A stretch of DNA of 64,000 bases from Sordaria brevicollis (Eukaryota > Ascomycota > Sordariomycetes > Sordariales > Sordariaceae): contig JAUTDP010000001.1 in assembly GCA_033439795.1 (NCBI GenBank), positions 124,001-188,000 of the forward strand. Direction: 5' to 3'. How positions within the stretch are numbered: position 1 is the first letter of the stretch; each line of letters opens with the position of its first letter. The position numbers were made by a program, and so were the translations under genes. Shown in pieces: positions 1 to 9,995 of this stretch. The notes under the pieces are model-generated. The model was not told where the DNA came from, did no database searches, and saw only the letters and a list, made by a program, of their open reading frames with translations.

Positions 1-1440
1 TTAGGTATATAACGTATTTCCCCTCCTCCTCCCTCCTCCTTTATCCTTTAACCTTTTATATATTTATACTTCCCTTCTTTTACGTAATTTATTATAATAA
101 CCCCTCTACATTTTCTTTATAATACGTTTACGATATTATACTATATATCCCTTTACTCTGCTATTGAATTCAATTTAGGTAAAATTATTCCCCCCTCCCC
201 CTCCTCCTTTATAATTTAAATTAATACCCCCTACCAATTATTTTTCGGTTTTTATTACGTCGTTAAACGTTAATACCTCATCCTTATTAATGACCGTTCG
301 AAATATATCGAGAAAATTATTATATTAGAGCAACCAATTTAGGATCCCCGCCGTCGTTAAAATAATTTTACTCTATATTAAAATATTAAAGCTAAGGGTT
401 ATATAATGGATTTTAAAGGTCCCTTTTAATTTACTAATTTATTTTTTAATAATAATACGGGTTTAATTATAGCGAAGGTTATATAATTCTTCGAAGGTTA
501 TTAATTTAAGCCCTACCTTCTCGCTCTCTTTTAAATAATATCGAATATTTCGATAGGGTATAAGTAATTTATTATTATAATTATATTTAGTATTAGTAAA
601 ATAAAACCAACCGGATAGGATTTTAAATCTTTAATTGAAAGCGTTATTTAAAATTTATATATCGTTAGCTAAACCCTCCTAATTAAATATTACGAAGGTT
701 AATATACTTTCGAAAGTATAAGTAATTAATATATTAATTAATAACCCCCCTTTCCTATTATATTATAATTTTTACCGGTCTATATTTATTTTAATTAAGA
801 AGTACGAATTATCGAGAGCGCCTAATACCTTTTTAAATTCGTATAGTTTAAAGTTAGCCGCGATAATACGTAGGGTTATAAATTTAAGAAATCGAATTTT
901 ATAGTAGGTAAGGATAAAATAGGTATTTAAAATTTTATAAAAAGCTTTATTTATATAGTATTTTAATATAGTAAATAAAATCTCGAAGAAAAATCTATTT
1001 ATTTTTAATTAATTTATATATAGTATTTAAATTATAGCCTATTAAGTAATTCGCTAATTGAAAGATTATCCCCTAGCTAATTATAAATATAAATATTAAT
1101 ACCTTTTCGTATATAAATACGATTCGAATATTAAATAACGTAATATAGGTAGTTAATTAGTATATTATAGTATAAAAAGTATGCGGCGCTATACGTATTA
1201 AATTTCTAAAACGACCCGGGTATTTATAGAGAAGGTCTTTAGTAGTAAAAATTCTTTTATACCCGTATAAATTTATAAGTATACGAGGGTTCTAATACGT
1301 TAAAGAGATTACTAATATTATAACGACTATTTATAATACTTTTCTACGCAATTTACAACGTTGGCGGCGTTATAAAAGTATTAAAGTAGTTCGAAGGGAG
1401 GGTATATTAGCATTGGTGGTTACGACGAGGGTAGTTACGT
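1..1440. repeat. RIP-degraded AT-rich repeat block
   Basis: The stretch is very rich in TpA and poor in CpA and TpG on both strands, with no open frame of useful length. That is the footprint of repeat-induced point mutation, a C-to-T process that acts on duplicated DNA in Neurospora and relatives. The parent element cannot be recognised by eye. Base composition returns towards normal at about 1400-1500. The left edge lies outside the window, so the element is partial. Confidence 0.85.
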
Positions 1441-1796
1441 AGTTTAGAAAAATGACAAATATCGATTTTAAAAAGGAATTTCCGTAGTTTTGAGGTGCGG
1501 AAGTGGTTTATGGAATTTTCATGAGGAATATAATTATCTAATTGGTTAGGAGGTCGTAAAGTGGGTTAGAAATTTCAAGAGACAATTTTGGTGCGATTTC
1601 TAGGCGGAACTAGTCCCTAGGCATTCGAACGGGCTTCTGAAATCCTGTTTCTGAACCTTTCAGAAGGCCATTTCCCAGATTGCCGAACGCACCCTTAGTG
1701 GTCTTCGACTTCGAAGGCGGCGGGCGGGGGACTTTGGCTTCAAAGTCCGGATGAAGGCATTCACAACCGCGTGAAACTTTTCGCGCGAAAAAAAAC

Positions 1797-1868
1797 CATT
1801 ACCACCTGGAATCGAACTGGCGACTCCACGAGAGACAGCGACGACAAGAACCATTGAGCCACTGGCCC
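1797..1868 (-). pseudogene. tRNA-like pol III element, degenerate
   Basis: On the minus strand there is an A-box match (TGGCTCAATGG, 1861-1851), a B-box match (AGTTCGATTCC, 1818-1808) at normal tRNA spacing, and an eight-T terminator just after (1795-1788). The D, T and acceptor stems do not pair properly, so this is not a functional tRNA by eye. It could be a decayed tRNA gene or the head of a tRNA-derived short interspersed element. No anticodon can be assigned. Confidence 0.5.
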
Positions 1869-1934
1869 AATTGATCGAAAGCGGACTTCGTTCTTTCCTT
1901 TTATATAGGGCCGTGAAGGTTAACCGGGGGAAAG

Positions 1935-2042
1935 AATCCCTGAGCAACAACGCTTGGTAACGCAACAACGCTTGGTGACACAATAAGGCTTGTTGAAATC
2001 CAACTATTGGAGCCCTCTTCAAGCGTTGTTACCCTAGGGATT
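1935..2042. repeat. short inverted-repeat (MITE-like) unit
   Basis: The left arm AATCCCTGAGCAACAACGCTTG (1935-1956) is nearly the reverse complement of the right arm at 2020-2042, with about 19 of 22 positions matching. A second direct copy of CAACAACGCTTGGT sits at 1963-1976. The enclosed unit is about 108 bp. No convincing target duplication flanks it, so it may be a miniature transposon or only a local hairpin. Confidence 0.35.
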
Positions 2043-2337
2043 TTCTCGCTATGGTATTAGTAAAGTGCGCGATAGGAGAGTTAAGTTCTATACCCAAAGT
2101 AGAAGCGACTTACGAGCGACCCGCGAAGGTCTAATCATCCTTTGTTACGAACTTCGTAACGACCAGTAGCGCCAGTTGTTACAGTAATAGCACTTGGCGG
2201 AGTGGAGTTATGCCGACACATAACCCCGCACACGTCATTGCTCGGATTCACTCGACAAATTCGGCGCATTGCTCCTCCAACGTAAAAACAAAACTTGCGT
2301 GCACCAAAGCTCAAATCATAACATCGCGACGTATACT

Positions 2338-3504
2338 ATGGCGCCCTCGAATAAGTATAATGTTGGCATTGTTGGCTACGGGTAAGGCTGGCTACGATGT
2401 TGGAAAGACCGTGTTCATGCTAACGATATTGTCAGCCTCTCTGCCAAGGTCTTCCAAATTCCTTTCGTGGCGCTGACTGACTCTCTTGTCCTTCATTCCA
2501 TCGTCCAACGGTCTCCGTCGCCCGGAAACTCTGCCCCCGAGGATCATCCGTCGGTGAAGCATTTCACGTCAATCGAGCCAATGCTCGCAGACCCCGATGT
2601 CGACGTGATCATCATCAGCACGCCTCCGAACACGCACTATGAGACTGCGCGCGACGCTTTGCGCAATGGCAAGCACGTTCTGGTCGAGAAGCCGTTCGTC
2701 CCAACATCTTCCCAAGCCGAGGAGCTTGCCGCGTTGGCCAAGGAGAAGAAGCGCATCTTGTGCGTGTATCAGAACCGCCGATGGGACTCGGACTTCCTGA
2801 CTGTTCAGAAGCTCTTGCGTGAGGGCACCCTCGGCCGCATTGTCGAGTTCGAGACGCACTTTGACCGCTTCCGTTTGGAGAAGCCGACTACGTGGAAGGG
2901 CCAGCTTGGCATGGACCAGGCTGGTGGCGTTCTCTATGATCTCGGCACTCATCTTCTGGACCAGGTCTACGTCCTTTTCGGCATGCCGAGCTCCGTTTCC
3001 GCCAAGTTCCTGAATCAGCGTGAGGGCAGGATTGTCACTGGGGAAAGCGATGAGTCGCAACAGCCGGATAGCATCTCAGCCGTTTTGGCGTATGCCGACA
3101 GTGGGTTGCTGGTGCATGTCCGCATCAGTGTTGTCAGCGTGGAGACCAAGCAGCCTCGTTTCCGCATCCGTGGCACGAAGGGCAGCTACCAGAAGGCTTT
3201 CCTGGACCCGCAGGAGGACCAACTCAGGGGAGGCATGGCTGCGACTGACGCTCGGTTCGGCAAGGAGGACGAGTCCCGCTACGGCCGCCTCTGCTATGTG
3301 ACCGAGGACGGCAAGATTGCGGATAAAGTGTACCCGACCGTGGAGCCGGAGACGTACACCAAGATCTTCGAAGGCTTCGCCAAAGCCCTGGAGACCGGCA
3401 ACGAAGAAGACATCCCCGTTACCGCTTCTCAGGCTGCGAAGGTACTCAAGATCATTGAGGCGCTTCGCGAAAGTGCGAAGACGGGCCGGGATGTCGCGCC
3501 TTGA
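2338..3504 (+). CDS. Gfo/Idh/MocA-family NAD(P)-dependent oxidoreductase
   Basis: Two exons, 2338-2381 and 2436-3504, give 370 residues. The 54-nt intron has a GTAAGG donor, a GCTAAC branch site (2420-2425) and a GTCAG acceptor. Splicing rebuilds the N-terminal nucleotide-binding loop VGIVGYGLSAKVF (residues 9-21), which neither exon encodes alone. The family signature EKPF with the catalytic lysine is at residues 99-102 (Lys100), and the Asp183/His187 pair lies in a YDLGTH segment. Known family members are soluble enzymes that oxidise or reduce sugars, inositols and related polyols; the substrate here is unknown. Length is normal for the family. The gene stands alone, next to RIP-degraded DNA on its left. 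Confidence 0.9.
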
Positions 3505-4408
3505 ATGTCAGCCGTATGGAGAGCAGGCCGAGCAGCATGTGGCCATGGGATGGAATGGCTGTTTTCATTGAACTAGTGGGTGACTGGTCAAAGCCGGCCT
3601 GCATGTACGATAAAGCAGATGAGTTGGTTCACGTTAAAGAGGAGGGGAAACATGGACTGACACACATCTCTAGGCGTGGAAGCGCTGGTCTCCCGTTGCC
3701 TACCATTAGACGCGTGAATAAACTCCCATCTCCTCGTCCTACTCACACTGACTTCGTCGTTGCCGTATACCTTGCTTGACCTTGCATGTCCGTTATTTCC
3801 CTTCACTCCATCAGAAGTACATGATAGCCAAGACGTAGTGTGGGACAAGTTGCCGCAGGCAGCGAGGCTAAGCAGCGCTGGTAGCACGTCCGGATTGCGG
3901 ATGTGAAGATGGATCACGGCAAATTTGCACTGCCGTAATTCAACTCCTCCGGTCTCGCATTTTGCGATTGAAGCTCGGCGCTCCATTGTGGCATGGTAGA
4001 GACAAAACGGCAATGTCTGCTTATGTCACGCAACATGCCGTGAACGAGCGAGCGAATGAACAGCCAATACCCTAGATACTAGCAGAGTAGAGGCTGGCAA
4101 CCGCGTTCCCATAAGCCACTAGAGAGTAGCTACATGTAAAAATCGAAATGGAAAGGTACACTTGTTTGCGGTTGAAGTACAATCTATTTCATAATTGTCA
4201 CTGGCCGCATTGCACATGGTGGATATGAATCTCAACCACAATAATATTGAAAATTGCCGGAAATTTCCCGATCAAACAGGTATCAGTTTCGTACACTGCT
4301 CAGCCGCGTAGTACATTACATCAAGGAAAGAAAAAAGGAATGGAGGAACAGAGCCGCAACAATTAGAATTTGAACAGAAGCGTGAAGTGCAAAAAGTGAA
4401 AAAAGAAT
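3505..4408. other. intergenic, no gene seen
   Basis: Holds the 3' flank of the oxidoreductase gene and the downstream flank of tRNA-Pro. The short open frames on either strand lack coding character and splice logic. A run of A residues just left of 4409 is the T-run pol III terminator of the minus-strand tRNA. Confidence 0.6.
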
Positions 4409-4498
4409 GGGGCCACCCGGGGATTGAACCCGGGACCTCTCGCAAGAATGCTCAGGATTGAACCCTAAGCGAGAATCATACCACTAGACCAGCGGCCC
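4409..4498 (-). tRNA. tRNA-Pro (anticodon AGG), intron-containing
   Basis: The cloverleaf folds by eye. The acceptor GGGCCGC pairs with GTGGCCC (one G-U), the anticodon stem CTCGC pairs with GCGAG, and the T arm is CCGGG-TTCAATC-CCCGG. The anticodon AGG is at 4466-4464, giving proline. An 18-nt intron (4462-4445) follows the base 3' of the anticodon, the canonical position for nuclear tRNA introns. The mature tRNA is 72 nt with discriminator base C. A T-rich pol III terminator follows. Confidence 0.95.
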
Positions 4499-4943
4499 GA
4501 TGAATTCGTTGAACGCATGGTCAAAATGTTGCGTTGACATAGAGAGTTTCGCTGAATCGTATGAGAACCATCGATGTCGTGACAGCCTCATAGTTGTGAA
4601 TCGGAAAGGTACATTAGTCATCTTTAGCATACCCATTACACGACTCATAGGATCTTGCGTAATATATAGATTTCAGCACGTACCGAATACAAGTTTATGT
4701 TATTTGCAGCCTGTCAGTATTTGATGTGCATCTCACCAAGATACTTCATGACAATTTCGTCCACCACAAAGTTAATGTTGACAGCGAATGCAAATTGAAT
4801 TGGGGTATTCGTCGTTGTCCTCTCCATATAATACAGTACCGCTCATGTGTTCGCTTTTATCTTAACAGAAAGACCTAACCCTAAACATATGTACCCTATA
4901 CACCCCGACTCAACAACAACAGTATGAAACCTCAACCTACTCC
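4499..4943. other. intergenic, no gene seen
   Basis: AT-rich sequence between the 5' side of tRNA-Pro and the 3' end of the gene ending at 4944. It contains upstream tRNA sequence and probably the 3' UTR of the minus-strand gene. No convincing open frame. Confidence 0.6.
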
Positions 4944-5825
4944 TCATTTATCATCATCCTGCAATGCTTCCTTCGATGTATCCATGTTGGGTGACGGACT
5001 GGGATCAACACTCGGAAGTTCCCTGGTTGTGCCTGATGGACGAATTCCCAACTCCTCGTTGCAAGGAAGATTTTCATCAAGCTCCATGTCAGCCACGGGC
5101 TCCTCAACATCATCCTCGACGGCATCTTCTTCGAGCACTGTACTCGGATTCTTTGCGGGGTCTGAACATGGGGTACCCGGACGGAGAGACGGAAGCGCTG
5201 GAGGGCCGGGCATCTTTTCTCGAGGCGGAAGCGCTGGAGGGCCGGACATCTTCTCACGAGGCGGAAGCGCTGGAGGGCCGGGCATCTTCTCAAGAGTATC
5301 CACAACCTCCTTGTCTTTAACAACGGACTGTGACGAAGGCCCGTCGTCTTCCTGGTTGATAAGACCACAGAGAATCAACCTTTTGCGACTCTCCGCCACC
5401 TGTCGAAACATTGTGCCCAAGAGAGGGTGATAAAACGGCGTGCCTTTCTGCAACGACTCGCGTATCCGGCCTTGGACTAGCAGCGGATTGAATACCACCC
5501 TGATGACTGCCGTGCGTTCTTCATCGATCTCGGCATCCTGAAGGTCCTGCATCTCTTGTCCCTGGAAATGAATTTTTCTCAGATCGATCATCGCCGTCCA
5601 TGCTTTAGCGAATATTTCGGATATCTGTTCAAGCCGCTCCTCGTGGTGGTTGCTGCAGCGGATTGGGATATCGACCGGTCTTGTGTCGCGTATGATGCTA
5701 GGGCACTGATAGCCGATGGTGCGTCTTTCTTTCTAGGCTTCGTCACACTCGACTTTTAATGGTGTATCCTTCGTCGGGCATTCGAAAGGGCAAGGCCGGT
5801 TCGGGTTCTCAAACACAATGCACAT
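4944..5825 (-). pseudogene. Cys-rich fungal protein gene interrupted by in-frame TAG
   Basis: A good start context precedes ATG 5825. The frame runs 30 codons (MCIVFENPNRPCPFEC...), meets TAG at 5735-5733, and then stays open in the same frame to 4944, a further 263 codons. No GT-AG intron of reasonable size with a branch site removes the stop. Cysteine spacing and the segment after the stop (IPIRC..HHEERLE) resemble the neighbouring gene 6608-7111 (LPVDCGRHMVARLE). Around the stop, C-x2-A-stop-K-E lines up with C-x2-A-K-K-E, so the frame looks broken rather than mis-modelled. A shorter product from Met 5591 (215 residues) is possible. The C-terminal half is Pro-rich with three 12-residue repeats and an acidic tail. 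Function is unknown. Confidence 0.6.
5191..5298. repeat. three tandem 36-bp units
   Basis: Units start at 5191, 5227 and 5263. Each begins GGAAGCGCTGGAGGGCCG and they differ at only a few bases. On the minus strand they encode three copies of a 12-residue Pro-rich unit of the type KMPGPPALPPRE. The unit length is a multiple of three, so copy-number change would not shift the frame. Confidence 0.9.
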
Positions 5826-6607
5826 GGTGACGGTTGTTGAAGAGCGAGCGAGAGATGCTTTGCGTCGATTTAAGGTATGCTGTGATAGGTGGCTCGACCT
5901 GGCGGATGTGTATCTGCTGCTTAGCAACGAGAGTTGTGGGAGATGATACCACTATTTCGTACTAATGTGGTAGGATGTGGGCATGAAAACTGGAGAAAAG
6001 CAGTATGACAGGTGTGGACGAACTAGATTACAGCGCTGAGCGTTGCATGAATATATAATGACCTTACTTGCTGCTTTGGGTATGGCAATTTCCTGGGAAT
6101 GGTAACCGCCGTTCAATGAGACGTTCTTGCTCTTCGGAGGAGAGTGCACAATGGTAAGTTCAAGCCTCGATTGGGTACCTGCCTGCACTTGTTCCACGAT
6201 TGTTTGATATAACTGCTATTTGAGGCAAGTAAGAAGAAACGTTTCGTGGATCATTGGCTTCTAACGGACCCGGATTATATGTTTCTGACTCTGTGCAAGG
6301 CATATAGATAGCAGATAAAACAGTTACTCCTTAAATTGATATCCATACGTGGACAAATATTGCTTTTGTTCCCTTGATAACACGTCTTGCCTTTTGCAAC
6401 CTCCCGCTAGTGAGGCTCGCTACTTCCGTTCATGTTACCCCTCGTCCTCGTTACCACACTCCCCTTCGCCACTTCCCTTCCCCCTTTGAGCATCTGTCGC
6501 AACATCCCTTCCCCAGTTCCGACCAAAAAAGAAATTTCCAAGAAGTGATGACACGGTCCACTCTTCCCGTCAAGCATAACCCCCAAGAACCTGGATCGGC
6601 ACGACAT
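5826..6607. other. spacer between the two tandem paralogs
   Basis: Promoter and 5' leader of the gene starting at 5825 and the 3' flank of the gene ending at 6608. Only short open frames without coding character are present. Confidence 0.55.
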
Positions 6608-7111
6608 TTACTTCTTGTCTTTCGATTCCTTCGTGTCGGAGGAGGACTCAGCAGGGGTGATTCTTGTCAACCCTTGTTCCTTGAGGTGATCGATACTCTC
6701 CGAAAGGTGCGTATGAATGGCTGTGATGATGCCGCTGTAGAAGCCCGTCGTTCCCGAATCCTTCGCATTTTCGTAATTCTCCGATAAAACGTCTAGATCG
6801 AAGGTGCGGGCCCGTGCAGCTTCCCGTTCTTTTTGAAATTCAACGGCGGTCCCAACTTTGGCCCAAGCTTGAACGTCTGTGGCGAAGAGTCTTTGGAAGA
6901 GTCTTTTGAGCTCCTCAAGTCGTGCCACCATGTGGCGGCCACAGTCGACCGGGAGTATCATAGGATCATCAAAACATCTGATCGCTTCGCAGTATATTCC
7001 AGGTCCTTCCTTTTTCGCTTGTGCGCACTGGATGAAGTACGGCTGGTACACTTCCTGGCAGCCCTGGGTATGCTTGCATGAGTACTCGGCGTTGGTGTAC
7101 TTGTGGCACAT
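6608..7111 (-). CDS. Cys-rich N-terminal fungal protein, 167 aa, function unknown
   Basis: A single exon encodes 167 residues from ATG 7111 (context CCAACCATG). Six cysteines or more are concentrated in the first 60 residues (MC, SC, GC, QC, YC, RC, DC), followed by a helical charged segment (about 60-110) and a lysine/serine-rich tail. There is no signal peptide or membrane segment. The order of cysteines plus a P-V/I-x-C-x3-H/N-x3-RLE motif matches the gene at 4944-5825, so I read the pair as an old tandem duplication. Similarity is low, too low for RIP to have targeted them. A transposon sits 252 bp upstream of the start, so the promoter is compressed or interrupted. I do not recognise the family. 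Confidence 0.7.
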   Translation of the reverse strand: MCHKYTNAEYSCKHTQGCQEVYQPYFIQCAQAKKEGPGIYCEAIRCFDDPMILPVDCGRHMVARLEELKRLFQRLFATDVQAWAKVGTAVEFQKEREAARARTFDLDVLSENYENAKDSGTTGFYSGIITAIHTHLSESIDHLKEQGLTRITPAESSSDTKESKDKK

Positions 7112-7362
7112 GGTTGGCTAATGGGGATAGTGTCATGCAGGATTTTCGATAAGTTGACGATGGCAGCAGCAGTTGCGATGATGGATGTTGCGTGTTGAGT
7201 TGATTTGTCTCTGGTGCTCTCATCTCGAGCTACACTCCAAGCATTTATACCTTTCTATACCATGCTTGTCGGCTGCTGGGCCATCGCCATCGCCGGCCGA
7301 CGAAGACGAGAAAACACATTCGGTTGTGGCAGAAGCATGTCATCGCCAATTGAAATTGCACT

Positions 7363-7370
7363 TTCCAGTT
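7363..7370. repeat. target-site duplication, left copy
   Basis: TTCCAGTT directly precedes the left terminal inverted repeat. The identical octamer follows the right terminus at 11512-11519. Confidence 0.9.
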
Positions 7371-7419
7371 GGGTAAAACTGCCGATACATCCCCTTAAAT
7401 TTACTAGCACATCCCCCCC
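7371..7419 (+). repeat. left terminal inverted repeat
   Basis: Compared with the reverse complement of 11463-11511, about 42 of 49 positions agree. Five of the seven differences are C/T or A/G transitions, the kind RIP makes. Confidence 0.88.
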
Positions 7420-9934
7420 CACTCTGATAGCTAATATCAAAATTTCCCTATTTTATATAGTAAAATACCGTTTTCTTATATTATTTAGCATTTCCTTAAT
7501 AATTTAATAAGCGCGCCGTAACCGCCAAAGTCGTAATAATTTTATAGTATTGAGTATAATAATCCTAGAATAAAAATTTTAATATAATTAACCTATCTAT
7601 TTATTCTATTCTACTCTATTCTACTCTATTCGATCTTAATAGGGTTTCGTTTACTACCCTCTCTCTTATACTATATAGCGTATAGGTTAGGGTCGTAATC
7701 TTCCTCCTCCTCCTTATACCCTTTTAGCTTAAAGTTGACCGCGCGGTAAAACTTCCAACCTCTACCCTTAACCTAATTAGCCCTATACTTAATTTTTTTA
7801 TATTCCTAGGCTTATTAAGCGTTATATAAGCGGCGTAATACTTCTATCCGTTTAAAAATAAAAGGGGTATTATAAAATAGGGTAATAAATTTACCCTATT
7901 AACGCTAAACTACCGGTTTATTAAGATTAAACTCCTTCTTTATTATAAATTATAATTTTAAATAATTAAAACGTTCGCCCTTACGTTATTTTACTTATTC
8001 CCTATCCCTTTTAAAAATAATATTATAAGGGGGTTTTAACTCCTTAAATAACGTTTTTTAAAAGTAATATAACGGATTAAATAGGGTATAAACGGCGGCT
8101 TTCCTTTATAATTTTGCCTTTTTAGCGAAGTAGGTTTATTATTACTCTTCCGTTATAATTATATATTTCTTTATCCTCTCCTCCTCTTCTTATTTCTCCT
8201 TTTCTATAATATACTTTACCGCTTTTCTATCCTCTTTATTAATTAACCATTCGTTTATATCCGACTTTTAAAAATTATAATTAATAAATATATTATTAAA
8301 ATAAGTAACGTCGTCGTAAAGGATAATTAATAGGATAAAAGGAATTAATTTTCGTTATTCGGGTTATTTTAAAAAGCATAATATAGTAGAATCAATATAG
8401 TCGGGTAATATTTCGAATTAATTAATATCGGTAAAAGAGGAGGAATAAATAATATTAAACGTAGTACCCCTATTTAAGCCATTTAAATTATCTAGACTAT
8501 TTAAACTATTTAAACCATTTAAACTATTTTTAATATTATTACTAATAATAATATAAAAAGTAATATTTAAAATAAGCTTTCTATACTTAAATTAATTAAC
8601 GGGTTCGTTAAATCGGGTCGCTTTAAATATATAAATTACCCTCTTAATCCTACTTTTAATTACTTTCTTAATCCTACCTTTAATTACCTTCTTAATTACC
8701 CTAAATTATAATTATAATTAAACGGTATCTTTAATATCGAGAATTTTAATATTATTACTAAATTCGTATTAAAAATAATTACAACGCATTAATACCCATA
8801 TAAGGGTAATATTATTCGAACGACCCTATAGGGCGGATATTTAACGACATTAACTCTAGGGCTAAATCTATTAAATCTATTAAATCTAAGTTTAGGAGGC
8901 GGCGGCTTTAATACGCGTATATATAATACGTTATTTAATATTAAGTAATTTAATTACGAAAATAACTTCCTTCCTCCTAAATAATCCTTTATTACGTAAC
9001 TTTCCCTTAAGTATACCCTTTTTAATTAATTTAAATCGTAAATATTTATTTACCGAATCTTTTATAAGTAATTAATATAGGGAGCGGTCGGGGATAAGGA
9101 TATATAAACGAAGAAAAATTTATTTTAATTTAATTAAAATACTAAAATAAATAATAATCGTCCCTTTCAATAAGGATTATTTATTTAATTTTAATTACCT
9201 CTTCTATATTATAAGCGTAAAATAAACTATATTATTTAATAAACCGCTTAATATAAGGTAGGAAAAGGTTACCTTCGTAAATAATTACTTTATTGCATAT
9301 AATAAATAACGTAATAACTAATTAATTATATTAACGTTCTAATAAATCGAATACCCAAAAGGAGAATTCGTTACAGTATTAACTAAACTATTTAATAACT
9401 CCCTAATTAATTTTAACTTATAATTTTATTTTATTAAATTCGCCGTTATAGTAATCGTATTAAACGTCGATATATTAGGTTATAATATTATAAAGGTTAA
9501 TAAAACTACTACAGGAGGAAACGTTAAACGATTTAAACTAACCATTATTAAATTCGTTAAATAACGTAATTTTTTAACTATAATTAAAAATATCGCTAAT
9601 ATAATAATTAACTTAAATCTCTTTAATAGGTATTAATTACGCGTTAATATATTTAATAATACGCGCTTACAATTTACTAAATTTATTAACGAGAATTTAA
9701 TATACCCACTCGAATTCTTTAATCGTTATCGAATAAATTATATACTATTATATAAAAAATAATACTATTCGTATATTAATAAAGCTATTTAATTAAAGGT
9801 CTTTAAAATTAGCGCTAATCCTTATTCTAATACATATACGTCGATAACGTTTAATTAATTTTATAATATCCGTTTAATCCTTTAATAATAAAGTATTATC
9901 GACCTTTTATTATATATTCTTAAAAATAAAACTA

Positions 9935-9995
9935 TCGGATAAATCGTCGTTATTATTATTATTATTATCGTCGTCGTCGCTATCGTCGCTATTAT
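9935..9995. repeat. microsatellite (ATT/GTC-type trinucleotides) inside the transposon
   Basis: A run of TAT/ATT triplets followed by GTC and GCTATC triplets lies in the decayed interior. It may be the relic of a low-complexity coding run. Confidence 0.6.

Larger units (their letters stand above)
1441..2337. other. gene-free flank between RIP block and oxidoreductase gene
   Basis: Composition recovers from the RIP block through this stretch. It holds a tRNA-like pol III unit (1797-1868), a small inverted-repeat element (1935-2042) and a 17-bp near-perfect palindrome around 2143-2160 (GTTACGAA-C-TTCGTAAC). The last part is presumably promoter and 5' leader of the gene starting at 2338. The open frames here have no coding character. 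Confidence 0.6.

Noticed and set aside
5690..5745. Intron of about 44-52 nt starting GTGTGACG that would remove the TAG at 5735
   Set aside because: Poor donor, no branch sequence, and it would delete residues that align with the paralog.
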